From: JAODBJ01 sp963782465
Lineage (GTDB): Bacteria > Actinomycetota > Acidimicrobiia > IMCC26256 > PALSA-610
Length of the DNA: 64,000 nucleotides
Direction of reading: 5' to 3'
Assembly: GCA_963782465.1 (NCBI GenBank)
Contig: CAWAJR010000002.1
Location: 310,001-374,000, forward strand
The position numbers and the translations under genes are program-made. The notes beneath the pieces are model-generated. The model was not told where the DNA came from, ran no database searches, and was given only the letters and a program-made list of their open reading frames with translations. Positions within the stretch are counted from its first letter, which is position 1, and the number at the start of each line of letters is the position of its first letter. Below are positions 28,331 to 36,613 of this stretch, in pieces.

Positions 28331-29173
28331 CTACTGCTCGGGAGACGTGAGCCGGCCGGTGATCCCGCTCATCAGCTCGATCACCTCGCGGCGCGACATA
28401 CGCCGGAACGCGGCCTCGGCGGAACGGTTCGCCGCGCCCGCGGCGATCGACGGTGTCGTCCCCAGCGCGGCGAGCGCGTCGCGCACGACGTCGGCCGGTT
28501 CCATCACACCTTCGAGGTCACCTTCGGCGGGTTGGCTCGCCTGCCAACCGGGGGTGCGGGTCGAGCCGGGCCGGATCGCCACGACGTCGACACCGTGGTT
28601 CCGCAGCTCGTACCACAGACCCTCGGCGAGCACGAGGTCGAAGGCTTTCGTCGCCGAGTACAACGCGACGTTCGCCGTCCCGGCTTCCGCCGCGAGCGAC
28701 GACATGATGATGATCCCACCGCGGCCGCGAGCGGTCATCCGGCGACCGAACGTGTGCGCGAGCACGACCGGCGCGCGGCAGTTGATGTCGATCGCGGCGA
28801 GTAGCGCCGTGAGGTCGGTGTCGAGGAACGCGCCGACCGGCGACCACGCGGCGTTTGCGACGAACAGACCGATGTCGATGCCGGCGACGATCGGTTCGAC
28901 ATCGGCGAGCAGACGGTCGGCGGGTTGCGCGAGATCGACCACTGCGGTCACGACGTCGAGCGCCGGGTGCGTCGAGCGCAACTCCTCGGCGATGGCACGC
29001 AGCGCGGGTTCGTCGCGATCGAGGATCACGAGCCCGATGCCGGTCGCGGCGATCTGGCGGCAGTACTCCGCGCCGAGCCCGTTCGCCCCGCCGGCCACGA
29101 GCGCGCGTGGCCCGTAGCGACGCGCGAAGTCGTCGGGATCGATCACCGGCAGGTCCGTACCGTCGTCACGCAT
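28331..29173 (-). CDS. Short-chain dehydrogenase/reductase, 280 aa
   Basis: A classical SDR with ALVAGGANGLGAEYCR (nucleotide-binding Gly pattern), ILDRDEP (acidic residue after beta-2, suggesting NAD preference), ANAAWSPVG, IIIMSSLAAEAG (catalytic Ser) and YSATKAFDLVLAEGLWYEL (Tyr-x-x-x-Lys). ATG 29173 is preferred to an upstream start, though no strong ribosome-binding site is seen. The C-terminus has an additional 40 residues compared with the minimal fold. The gene is convergent with the LLM oxidoreductase and downstream-facing from the DrrB-like permease, but it does not overlap either. Confidence 0.85.
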   Translation of the reverse strand: MRDDGTDLPVIDPDDFARRYGPRALVAGGANGLGAEYCRQIAATGIGLVILDRDEPALRAIAEELRSTHPALDVVTAVVDLAQPADRLLADVEPIVAGIDIGLFVANAAWSPVGAFLDTDLTALLAAIDINCRAPVVLAHTFGRRMTARGRGGIIIMSSLAAEAGTANVALYSATKAFDLVLAEGLWYELRNHGVDVVAIRPGSTRTPGWQASQPAEGDLEGVMEPADVVRDALAALGTTPSIAAGAANRSAEAAFRRMSRREVIELMSGITGRLTSPEQ

Positions 29174-29225
29174 CAAACCGACGCTAACCCGCTGCGGCAT
29201 GACGCGCGACGAGCGGCGGCGTGCG

Positions 29226-30095
29226 CTACTCGGTCGTCCGGCGTTTGAAGAGCCAGGTCGCGGTCACCGAACACGCGGCGAGGATCACCAACGACCAGAT
29301 GACCACGGCCGCGACCGGGTGTTGCATCGGCCAGGCCGAGATCGTCGACGACGGGTTCGGGTTGCCCCACAGTTCCCGCACCGCGGCACCGGCCGCGCTC
29401 ACCGGGTTCCACGCCGCCATCGTCCCGAGCCACGTCGGCAGGTTGTTGGTGGGCACGAACGCGTTCGAGACGAACGCCAGCGGGAACAGGATGATGAGCC
29501 CGATCGACTGCGCCGACTCCGGCCCCCGCACCGCGAGCCCGATGCACGCGCCGAACCAGCTGAGCGAGTAGCCGAACAGCAGGGCGACACCGAACCCTGC
29601 GAGCAGCCCGAGCGCGCCGTTGTGGGGTCGCCAACCGACCACGAGGCCGGCCGCGGCGACGAACACCGCGCACATGACGCTCGCGAGCAGGTCGGAGAAC
29701 GTTCGGCCCGCGACGATCGCCGACCGGCGCATCGCGAGCGTGCGGAAACGGTCGATGATGCCGGTACTGATGTCGGAACCGAGGCCGACGGCCGTACCCA
29801 TGGGCGCCGAGGTGACGAGGTTCATGATGAGCAACCCACCGACGGCGAACTCCACGTAGGAACCGCCGCCGGGGAGCACCATCGCGGCACCGAAGAGCTG
29901 GGTGAACAGCAGCGTGAACAGGATCGGTTGCACGGTGACGTCGGACAGTTGCGCCGGCTCCCGGCGTACGTGCACGAGGTTGCGGCGGGTCAGCACCCAC
30001 GCGTCGCGGAGCCACTCGACGAGCCCCGACGCGGCGGGTGCGGGCAGTGGCTCGATCACTGCGGGAACGGGTTCGAGAACGTCGACGGCGCTCAT
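29226..30095 (-). CDS. ABC-2 type permease, DrrB-like, 289 aa
   Basis: This is the membrane half of a DrrAB-type exporter. From ATG 30095 it has a cytoplasmic N-terminus of about 40 residues and six membrane helices, including QPILFTLLFTQLFGAAMVL, PMGTAVGLGSDISTGIIDRF (the coupling-loop segment after helix 2) and IGLIILFPLAFVSNAFVP (the family signature near helix 5). The ATGA overlap with the ATPase gene at 30092-30095 shows a two-gene operon. Such pumps export drugs, lipids or small hydrophobic products. TetR at 31171 is divergent and probably controls this operon. Confidence 0.9.
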   Translation of the reverse strand: MSAVDVLEPVPAVIEPLPAPAASGLVEWLRDAWVLTRRNLVHVRREPAQLSDVTVQPILFTLLFTQLFGAAMVLPGGGSYVEFAVGGLLIMNLVTSAPMGTAVGLGSDISTGIIDRFRTLAMRRSAIVAGRTFSDLLASVMCAVFVAAAGLVVGWRPHNGALGLLAGFGVALLFGYSLSWFGACIGLAVRGPESAQSIGLIILFPLAFVSNAFVPTNNLPTWLGTMAAWNPVSAAGAAVRELWGNPNPSSTISAWPMQHPVAAVVIWSLVILAACSVTATWLFKRRTTE

Positions 30096-31063
30096 GCGGC
30101 CTCCTCGGCGCTTTGGCCGTCGCCCTCGGTCGCGGCGTGGCCGGTGAGATGGAAGAACACGTCGTCGAGCGACGGCCGGTGCACGCTCACCTCGTCGACC
30201 CCGACGCCGATCGCGCCGAGCGCCTCGACGACGCGTGAACCGAGCCCGGGCGCGTCGTCGACGGCAACGGTGAGGGTGCGGCCGCCGTCGCCGACAATCG
30301 GCGGCGCGGTCACGAGTGCGGCGAGCGCGTCGGCCGCGCCGGGTGCCGGTCGCGAAAGACGGACGACGACGCGCTGGCGACCGGTCTGCACCTTCAGCTC
30401 GGCCGGCGTCCCGTCGGCGATGACCCGGCCGTGGTCGATCACGGCGATGCGGTGCGCGAGCTGGTCGGCCTCGTCGAGGTACTGGGTGGTCAGCAGCACG
30501 GTGACGCCGTCGTCGAGCAGGCCCCGGATCACGTCCCACATCGCGGCGCGGCTGGTGGGGTCGAGCCCGGTCGTGGGTTCGTCGAGGAAGAGGATCGGCG
30601 GGTTGGTCACCAGGCTGGCGGCCAGATCGAGTCGGCGCCGCATCCCGCCCGAATAACCCTTGACGACGCGGTCGGCCGCGCCGTCGAGGTCGAACCGGGT
30701 GAGCAGGTCGCCGGCGCGTCGCTTGGCGTCGGCTCTCGCCAGCCGGCTGAGTTCGCCGATCATCACGAGGTTCTGGCGGCCGGTCAGCGCGACGTCGACG
30801 GTGGCGTCCTGGGCGGTCACACCGATACGCCGGCGCACTTCCGCCGCCTGGTTGACCACGTCGAAACCGGCGACGCGAGCACGCCCGCCATCGGGCACGG
30901 CGAGCGTCGTGAGGATGCGTACGGCCGTCGACTTCCCCGCGCCGTTCGGCCCGAGCACGCCGAGCAGCGTGCCCTGGTCGACGCGCAGGTCGATCCCGGC
31001 CAGGGCGCGGGTGTCGCCGTAGCTCTTGGTGAGGCCCTCGGCCTCGATCACCGGAGTCGTCAT
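30092..31063 (-). CDS. ABC transporter ATPase, DrrA-like, 323 aa
   Basis: The ATP-binding subunit that drives the downstream permease. From ATG 31063: LGPNGAGKST (Walker A), YSGGMRRRLDLAASL (signature), ILFLDEPTTGLDPTSRAAMW (Walker B and D-loop) and LLTTQYLDEADQLAHR (H-loop region). The C-terminal 90 residues, ending near VSVHRPSLDDVFFHLTG, are the DrrA-type regulatory domain. A GGAG site precedes the ATG; the longer frame to 31111 is rejected. It overlaps the permease gene by the ATGA sequence. Confidence 0.93.
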   Translation of the reverse strand: MTTPVIEAEGLTKSYGDTRALAGIDLRVDQGTLLGVLGPNGAGKSTAVRILTTLAVPDGGRARVAGFDVVNQAAEVRRRIGVTAQDATVDVALTGRQNLVMIGELSRLARADAKRRAGDLLTRFDLDGAADRVVKGYSGGMRRRLDLAASLVTNPPILFLDEPTTGLDPTSRAAMWDVIRGLLDDGVTVLLTTQYLDEADQLAHRIAVIDHGRVIADGTPAELKVQTGRQRVVVRLSRPAPGAADALAALVTAPPIVGDGGRTLTVAVDDAPGLGSRVVEALGAIGVGVDEVSVHRPSLDDVFFHLTGHAATEGDGQSAEEAA

Positions 31064-31119
31064 TGGGGGGTCTCCTCGGCGGGGGTCGGGAACGCGGGCA
31101 GCTTCGTCCATCCGACTTA

Positions 31120-31135
31120 CTTGCCGTACGGTAAG
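31120..31135. promoter_or_regulatory. Palindromic operator between drrAB and tetR
   Basis: CTTGCCGTACGGTAAG (31120-31135) is a near-perfect 16-base palindrome around CCGTACGG; only one pair deviates. It lies in the 107 bases between the divergent DrrA start (31063) and the TetR start (31171). A weaker related inverted repeat follows at about 31140-31159 (TACCTACCGG and CCGTCAAGTA). The position, size and symmetry fit a TetR operator controlling both directions. Confidence 0.7.
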
Positions 31136-31170
31136 CGATTACCTACCGGCCGTCAAGTAGACTTCTTGGC

Positions 31171-31770
31171 ATGGCTGCGCGCGACACCCGGGCCGAGATC
31201 CTGGCGGTGGGATCGGAGCTGTTCATCGAGCAGGGGTACGAAGCAACCTCGCTTCGGGAGATCGCCGAACGCCTCGGGATCACCAAAGCGGCGCTCTACT
31301 ACCACTTCCCCAGCAAGGACGACATCCTGCGCGCCCTCATGGAGCCGGTGGGCAACATCATCGGCGAGCTGGTCGACAAGCTCGAGGCGGCGCGCGACGT
31401 CGGCGAGTGGGCCGACGCGCTCACCTGGGTGATCTCGATGATCTTCGAGCACATCGACTTCTTCCGCCTGCTCGAACGCAACCGCCACTCGGTCGAGCAG
31501 ATGCACGAGACCTTCAACGAGTTGTCGGACGAGCTGCAGATGCACGAGCGCGTCGAGGCCGCGGTACACGCGATCGCGTCCGACGTGCGGGAGGAAATCC
31601 GCATGTTCGCCGCGCTCGGCGCGGTCACCGCGTTCGACGACTGGGCGCCAAGGTTGCTCGCCGACGCGCCGCCCGAGGTCGTGCACAGCGAACTCTCCGC
31701 CGTCGTGCGCGCCATCCTCGGCCTCCCCAAACGCCGCGCCCAGCGGCCGCGAATGGCCACGTCGGGATGA
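31171..31770 (+). CDS. TetR-family regulator of the exporter genes, 199 aa
   Basis: An N-terminal helix-turn-helix is visible: RAEILAVGSELFIEQGYEAT and RLGITKAALYYHFPSKDDIL at residues about 6-50. The C-terminal ligand domain ends with a short basic tail. It sits between two DrrAB-like exporters: drrAB to the left, divergent, and a second ATPase-permease pair about 220 bases to the right. By position and the palindrome at 31120 it should repress at least the left operon and itself, with release by an exported compound. The interval 31771-31993 contains a small GGTGCC-AGGTT-GGCACC hairpin (31826-31842), a possible terminator, and no gene. Confidence 0.92.
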   Translation: MAARDTRAEILAVGSELFIEQGYEATSLREIAERLGITKAALYYHFPSKDDILRALMEPVGNIIGELVDKLEAARDVGEWADALTWVISMIFEHIDFFRLLERNRHSVEQMHETFNELSDELQMHERVEAAVHAIASDVREEIRMFAALGAVTAFDDWAPRLLADAPPEVVHSELSAVVRAILGLPKRRAQRPRMATSG

Positions 31771-31993
31771 CGAATCGCGGTCGGGTCACACTGGCACGAC
31801 TCGCGTACTGAGCCCGGCACGGATCGGTGCCAGGTTGGCACCGGTCGCGGTTGCATCGAAGCGCGGCGCGCCCATGTCGCGGTCGCTTCACGCGGCGACG
31901 CTGCCGGTCGGCGAACGGTGACCCGGTGATGTCACATTCGCGACCCGGCCGGCGTCTTTATGGGGAACGCATCGCGACACAGGAGCCCGACCC

Positions 31994-32979
31994 ATGACAC
32001 CCATCATCGAGGCGCACGGCCTCACGAAGCGTTACGGCGACGTCGAGGCACTCGCGGGCCTCGATCTCGTCGCCGCGCCCGGGCGCGTGACGGCGTTGCT
32101 CGGGCCAACGGCGCCGGCAAGTCCACGTTCGTGCACACGGTCGCAACGCTCGTGCGACCGGATTCGGGCGAGCTGCGCGTCGCCGGCATCGACGTCGCCT
32201 CATCGCCGAAGCGCGTCCGGCAGACCATCGGGCTCGCCGGGCAGTTCGCGTCGGTCGAGCCGGCCATGACCGGCCGTGAGAACCTCGAGCTCGTCGCCCG
32301 CCTGTTCGGGTTCGACCGGCGCAGCGCGAGAGCCGGCGCGGCCGACGTGCTCGAACGGCTCGGGCTCGACGACGCGGGCGACCGGCTCGTGCGGACCTAC
32401 TCGGGTGGGATGCGACGTCGCCTCGACCTCGGTGCGAGCCTCGTCGGCCGGCCGCGGTTGCTGCTGCTCGACGAGCCGACGACGGGCCTCGACCCGCGCA
32501 GCCGGCTCGAGCTGTGGCAGGCCATCCGCACGCTCGTCGCCGACGGCGTCGACGTGCTGCTCACGACCCAGTACCTCGAAGAGGCCGACCAGCTCGCGCG
32601 CGACGTCGTGATCCTCAACCACGGTCGCGTCGTCGACGCCGGTACACCCGACGAGTTGAAGGACCGTGCCGGGCGCGATGTGGTCGAGGTTCGCCCGCGC
32701 GCCGCGGGCGACCTCCCCGCGGTCGAGCGGGTGCTCGCGTCGGTCGGGCAAGCGACACCGAACACCGATGTGCACACGCAACGCTCATCGGTTGCAGTCG
32801 ACGGCGGAGCCGCCCAGCTCGCGACGGTCGTGCGCTTGCTCGACGAACAGGCGATCGCGCTCGACGACATCGGTCTGCGCCGGCCGTCGCTCGACGAAGT
32901 GTTCCTCACCCTCACCGGTGCACCGTTCTCACCCTCGGGCACCGACCCTGATCACGAACCCGCCGCGGATGCCGCCTGA
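31994..32979 (+). CDS. ABC transporter ATPase, DrrA-like (frameshift in Walker A)
   Basis: From ATG 31994 (with AGGAG upstream) the protein begins MTPIIEAHGLTKRYGDVEAL and reads to LLGP, where one base is missing; the next frame continues NGAGKSTFVHTVATL. The lost C near 32105 falls inside the Walker A codons (GGGCC-AAC instead of GGGCCN-AAC). The rest is intact: RTYSGGMRRRLDLGASL (signature), LLLLDEPTTGLDPRSR (Walker B), LLTTQYLEEADQLAR and a DrrA-type C-terminal domain ending in RRPSLDEVFLTLTG. The 986-base span fits one lost base. Gene 32998 encodes its permease. Confidence 0.9.
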
Positions 32980-32997
32980 GCGTTGGAGCCGATCCCC

Positions 32998-33855
32998 ATG
33001 ACTGCCATCACCACGTCCACCACCCGGCCCGACGGCGACGTCGGCGCAACGAGCGTGCCGCCCGCGACCGGCGCCGGCTTCACCACAACCACCGCCCAGA
33101 GCGCGCGGCGCACGACGCTGCAATTCCTGCGCACACCGCAACTCGTCGTACTGCCGACGATCATCGGCGCGTTGTTCCTGTTCATCTTCCGCTACATCTT
33201 CGGCGGCGCGATCGACACCGGCAGCACCGTCGGCTACGTCGACTTCCTGGTGCCCGGGTTCGTGTTGACGACCATCCTCTGGACCGGCATGAACGCACCC
33301 GCAGGCGTGGCCGAAGACGCGGCGTCGGGCGTGCACGACCGCTTCCGGTCGCTGCCGATCCCGCGCGCCGCAGTGGTCGCGGGCCGCGCGCTCGCCGATG
33401 GCGCGCTCATCGCGTGGGCGTTGCTCGTCACCACCTTGCTCGGGTTCGCGGTCGGGTTCCGTACCAACGCCGCCATCGGAGCGATCGCGCTCGCGTTCGC
33501 ACTGATGCTGGTCGCGACCTACGCGTTCACGTGGATGTTCGTCAGTCTCGGTCTGTCGGCCGGCAACGCCCAAGCGGCGCAAGGGATGTCGACATTGCTC
33601 GTCGTGCCGCTCACGTTCATCTCCAGCGCCTACGTGCCGGTCGGGTCGATGCCGGGCTGGATGCAGCCGGTCGCCGCGAACCAGCCGGTGACGGTCATGG
33701 TCAACGCGGTGCGCAGCCTGATGCTCGGCGGTGCGCACGTTGCCGGCGTCGGTCACACGAGTGCCTACTGGCTGGTGCTGAGCCTCGTGTGGTGCGCGGG
33801 CATCCTTGCCGTCTTCAGTGGGTTCGCCGTGGCGCGCTTCGCCCGCACTCGCTGA
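32998..33855 (+). CDS. ABC-2 type permease, DrrB-like, 285 aa
   Basis: ATG 32998 follows GGAG; an in-frame TTG at 32983 is less likely. After a 50-residue cytoplasmic N-terminus rich in Thr there are six hydrophobic helices: QLVVLPTIIGALFLFIFR, FLVPGFVLTTILW, ALIAWALLVTTLLGFAVG, AFALMLVATYAFTWMFVSL, TLLVVPLTFISSAYVPVG and YWLVLSLVWCAGILAVF. The segment between helices 2 and 3, GVHDRFRSLPIPRAAVVAGR, is the coupling loop of the DrrB family. It follows its ATPase by 18 bases, so the pair is an exporter operon. Confidence 0.9.
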   Translation: MTAITTSTTRPDGDVGATSVPPATGAGFTTTTAQSARRTTLQFLRTPQLVVLPTIIGALFLFIFRYIFGGAIDTGSTVGYVDFLVPGFVLTTILWTGMNAPAGVAEDAASGVHDRFRSLPIPRAAVVAGRALADGALIAWALLVTTLLGFAVGFRTNAAIGAIALAFALMLVATYAFTWMFVSLGLSAGNAQAAQGMSTLLVVPLTFISSAYVPVGSMPGWMQPVAANQPVTVMVNAVRSLMLGGAHVAGVGHTSAYWLVLSLVWCAGILAVFSGFAVARFARTR

Positions 33856-33877
33856 GCACCGGTGCGGGCGATGCACC

Positions 33878-33912
33878 GGTGGTCAATCGCCGGTGGTCAA
33901 TCGCCGGTGGTC
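33878..33912. repeat. 14-base tandem repeat spanning the DinB gene stop
   Basis: The unit GGTGGTCAATCGCC occurs at 33878-33891 and 33892-33905 and continues with GGTGGTC at 33906-33912. It lies across the stop codon (TGA, bases 33899-33897 on the lower strand) of the DinB-like gene. The repeat creates a second copy of the last codons and stop downstream, so it does not alter the protein. It looks like a recent slippage duplication. Confidence 0.8.
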
Positions 33913-34403
33913 CCGTCGATGGTCTCGCGGAGGAGATCGGCGTGCCCACAGTGCCGGGCGTATTCCTCGATCATGTGGACGATCGTCCGCCGGAGCGTGT
34001 GCCGGCCGGGATCGGGCTCGCCCCGGTTGCGGTCGTCCATGCTCGCCGTCGCGAGGTACCGGTCGATCACCGCGATCTCGTCCCAGTACGCCGCCAACGC
34101 ACCCGCCACTTCGGCATCGGCCGGCACGCGCCATTCCTCGTCGTCGTCGAACAGCGCGGGCACGTCCTCGGCGCGCTGGACGCGGCGGAACCACCAGCGC
34201 TCGACATCCGTCATGTGCCGGACCAGGCCCACCAGTGTGAGCGCGCTCGGCGGGCACGCGGCACGACGGGCTTGCTCGTCGCTGACGCCCTCCACCTTCC
34301 GGGCCAGGACGGCGCGGTGGTAGGCGAGGTAGCCGAGGAGCACCGAGCGCTCGTCCTCGCCGAACGACTTGGCCGCGGGGAGCGGCGTGACCGCTTCAGG
34401 CAT
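33897..34403 (-). CDS. DinB/YfiT-like four-helix protein, 168 aa
   Basis: This is a DinB-superfamily (DUF664-type) protein: VLLGYLAYHRAVLARKVEGVSD at the start of the first helices, SALTLVGLVRHMTDVERWWF with a metal-site His, and HMIEEYARHCGHADLLRETI with two more His residues. The three His residues match the usual metal-binding pattern. Many members are thiol-dependent transferases or are uncharacterised. ATG 34403 is chosen; GTG 34412 adds three residues. A tandem repeat crosses its stop. Confidence 0.85.
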   Translation of the reverse strand: MPEAVTPLPAAKSFGEDERSVLLGYLAYHRAVLARKVEGVSDEQARRAACPPSALTLVGLVRHMTDVERWWFRRVQRAEDVPALFDDDEEWRVPADAEVAGALAAYWDEIAVIDRYLATASMDDRNRGEPDPGRHTLRRTIVHMIEEYARHCGHADLLRETIDGTTGD

Positions 34404-34460
34404 GAGCGTCACCGTGCCACACGAAGGAACGATCGGGGAAGTGCCGGCGGTCGCGGCGGT

Positions 34461-35611
34461 TCAACCCTGGTCGCGACGTCGGAGTGCGCCCGCGGCTTCG
34501 AGCCGAACTCGGAAGTCGGTGTCGGTCTCGAGGGGGATCACCGCGTCCCGGCTGGCCTCGACACCGAGATCGACGAGGCCCCGCAACGCTTTCCAGCGCG
34601 TCCACGCGTCTCGGTCTGCGAGCGCCTGTTCGAGCAGCGGTCGGAGCGCCGGGCGCTGCGCGTCGACCATCGTGTCGACGGTTGTCCGCCGAACGGTCCG
34701 GCTCGGGTCGGCGAGCAAACCACTCCACGCTTTGTCGGCGACGTCGGCGTCGGCATCGATCAACACACGCGAAGCCACCTGGCGCGTCGCGACATCGCTC
34801 GACGACGCCGCGCCGAGCAAACGCTCGACATCCTCATGCGTGTCGAGGTTGAGGGCGCGCAGCTCGCGCCACGCGCGATCGATGGCACGGCCACTCGGTG
34901 GAGCCGACGCGGCGCGAACGTCGACCGGCGTTTGCCGGCTGTCGCCCGAACCCGCGGTTCGCCCCGCGCGGCTCGGCTCCGGAGGGAACGCGGCCTCGAC
35001 GACTCGCAGCATGGGTCGAAGCAGTCGCTCCCAAGCATCGGCTCGCCGGAGCCCGATCGCGACGAAGTCGGCCCGACGAGCACGTTGGCCACTTCGTCGA
35101 ACGCTCCGAACACGCGGGCGACGCGAGGATCGTCGACCTGCGCCGCAGACTCGTACCACCGGCTCGGTCCACTGTGGATGTCGCCGGTCACGAAGCGGAT
35201 GGTGCGCGGGTTCGGCGTCGCTTCGGGAACGATCGCACCGTCGAAGGTTTCCTCCAACGTCTGCGGCGCGGCAGGCAACTCTCCTCCGTCGGGCGGCGCG
35301 GTCGCCCGGCCGTTCGTGCCCGGCTCGAGCCGGAACCGGCCCTCCCGCCAGCCGAAGGCGAAATCGAACTCGCCGTCGAGCTCGTGGTGCCACCACCCCT
35401 CGCCGGGCCCGACGAGCGCGGCGAGCGTCTCGTCGTCGCCGGCGGTCCACGGTGCGTCCGAGAAGAACTGCTTCAAGAGCCGCTTGACCGGCGCGAGGTT
35501 GTCGAGCTCGATCCGGCCGAGTGCGTCACGGGTCAGGTGCGCGACCGCCGCCGGCGTCAGTCCCCGCGCCGCGATCTGGCGTCGACTGTCGTCACGCTCG
35601 ACGTCGTCCAC
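34461..35611 (-). CDS. Hypothetical protein with HEAT-like C-terminal repeats (one-base deletion)
   Basis: Starting from GTG 35611, the N-terminal half (MDDVERDDSRRQIAARGLTP) is soluble and includes GEGWWHHELDGEFDFAFGWR. The frame breaks near 35073 where one G of GGGG is missing; after VLVGA the other frame continues DFVAIGLRRADAWERLL and then a series of paired helices, EDVERLLGAASSSDVATRQVA, KAWSGLLADPSRTVRR and DAWTRWKALRGLVDLGVEA, typical of HEAT or armadillo repeats. The 1151-base span fits one lost base. I know no function; HEAT repeats usually bind proteins. Confidence 0.7.
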
Positions 35612-35716
35612 ATACCTACGCTACGTCGCGCTCGCCCAGGCGTCGCCGAGCGTGGCGCCACGGTTCAGAGTCCCGGCTGACGGCCCGGTCGGCCGTCGCG
35701 GTAGCGTCCCCGCGCT

Positions 35717-36304
35717 GTGAAGGTCGTGATCTCTGCTCTCAAAGGCGGCGTCGGGAAGACGACGACGAGCGTCTATCTCGCCGCCGTCGCCTCGCAACGC
35801 CGGAAGGTGACGCTGATCGACGCCGACCCGCTCGCGGTCGCGGCCGAGTGGCTCGAGAACGCCGACGATCCCGCGCTCGACGGCATCGAGTGTGTCGAGG
35901 CGCCGACCGAACGACTGGTGAACAAGGCGCTCGCCAAGATCGGCGACGACGAGCTCGCCGTCATCGACCCGCAGGCCGGCAACGAACGCCTGATCGCCGC
36001 CGCATTGGAACAGGCCGATGCCGCGGTCGTCCCGACGCGTGTCGGCGGCGTCGAGTGGCCCCGTGTCGAGGTGGTCCGCAGCCTCATCCCGCGCCGGGTC
36101 GCGTCGGGGCTCGTGATCTGCTCCGCCCGGACCTTCACCCGCGACTACGACGAGACGGTCGCGTACTGGGAGGAGCAGGGCGTCCCGATATGGGCGACGA
36201 TCCCGGAACGCGTCTCGATCGCCGGCGGCCCCGACCGGCGCCTCGCGCAAGACGGCATCGACGCGTACGGCGCACTGTGGCGTCGCCTGCAGCGCGCCCG
36301 GTAG
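35717..36304 (+). CDS. ParA/MinD-like ATPase, 195 aa
   Basis: A deviant Walker A, LKGGVGKTTTSVYLAA, sits at residues about 8-23 after the GTG start at 35717, LIDADP is Walker A', and LAVIDPQ is Walker B. The protein is short (195 aa) compared with chromosomal ParA (about 250) and has no N-terminal DNA-binding extension. Such orphan ParA-like proteins position cargo or serve unknown roles. No parB gene or parS-like repeat is seen beside it, so a role in chromosome partition is not supported here. Confidence 0.88.
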   Translation: MKVVISALKGGVGKTTTSVYLAAVASQRRKVTLIDADPLAVAAEWLENADDPALDGIECVEAPTERLVNKALAKIGDDELAVIDPQAGNERLIAAALEQADAAVVPTRVGGVEWPRVEVVRSLIPRRVASGLVICSARTFTRDYDETVAYWEEQGVPIWATIPERVSIAGGPDRRLAQDGIDAYGALWRRLQRAR

Positions 36305-36415
36305 CGGCCGCGGCCTCGGATCCCCGGCGGCGCGGTTTCGCGATGCCGTGATGCCGTGACGAAGCGAACGACCCGGCCATGTTCTCGAAGGTACGGCTTC
36401 GAGCCGGGTTGAACG

Positions 36416-36535
36416 TCAAGCGGGTTCGGCCTGCGTGCAGCGGCCGACGGCCACGCCGGCCCAGATGAGCTCCACGACGCCGAACGGCCACGCGCCGGAC
36501 AGGAAACCGCCTGCGGCGATCGTCGTCGGCGCCGA
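36416..36535 (-). pseudogene. Possible C-terminal remnant of a small membrane protein
   Basis: In the 309-base gap between the ParA-like gene and the lipoprotein gene, one lower-strand frame reads FLSGAWPFGVVELIWAGVAV and ends in a stop at 36416. This pattern (WPF...VE..WA.VA) is seen at the end of short CBU_0592-type membrane proteins. No start codon or N-terminal helix in this frame was found, so it appears truncated. The rest of the gap shows no gene. Confidence 0.35.
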
Positions 36536-36613
36536 GACCGGGCTTGACCGCAGTTACGTCGAGGAGTAGGAGCATGTTGACCGCGCAACATTCCTCCCCC
36601 TCCGGAGGTGACG

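Noticed and set aside
35717..36304. ParA-like gene as part of a replication origin or partition locus
   Set aside because: No parB gene, parS palindromes, dnaA boxes or AT-rich segment nearby.
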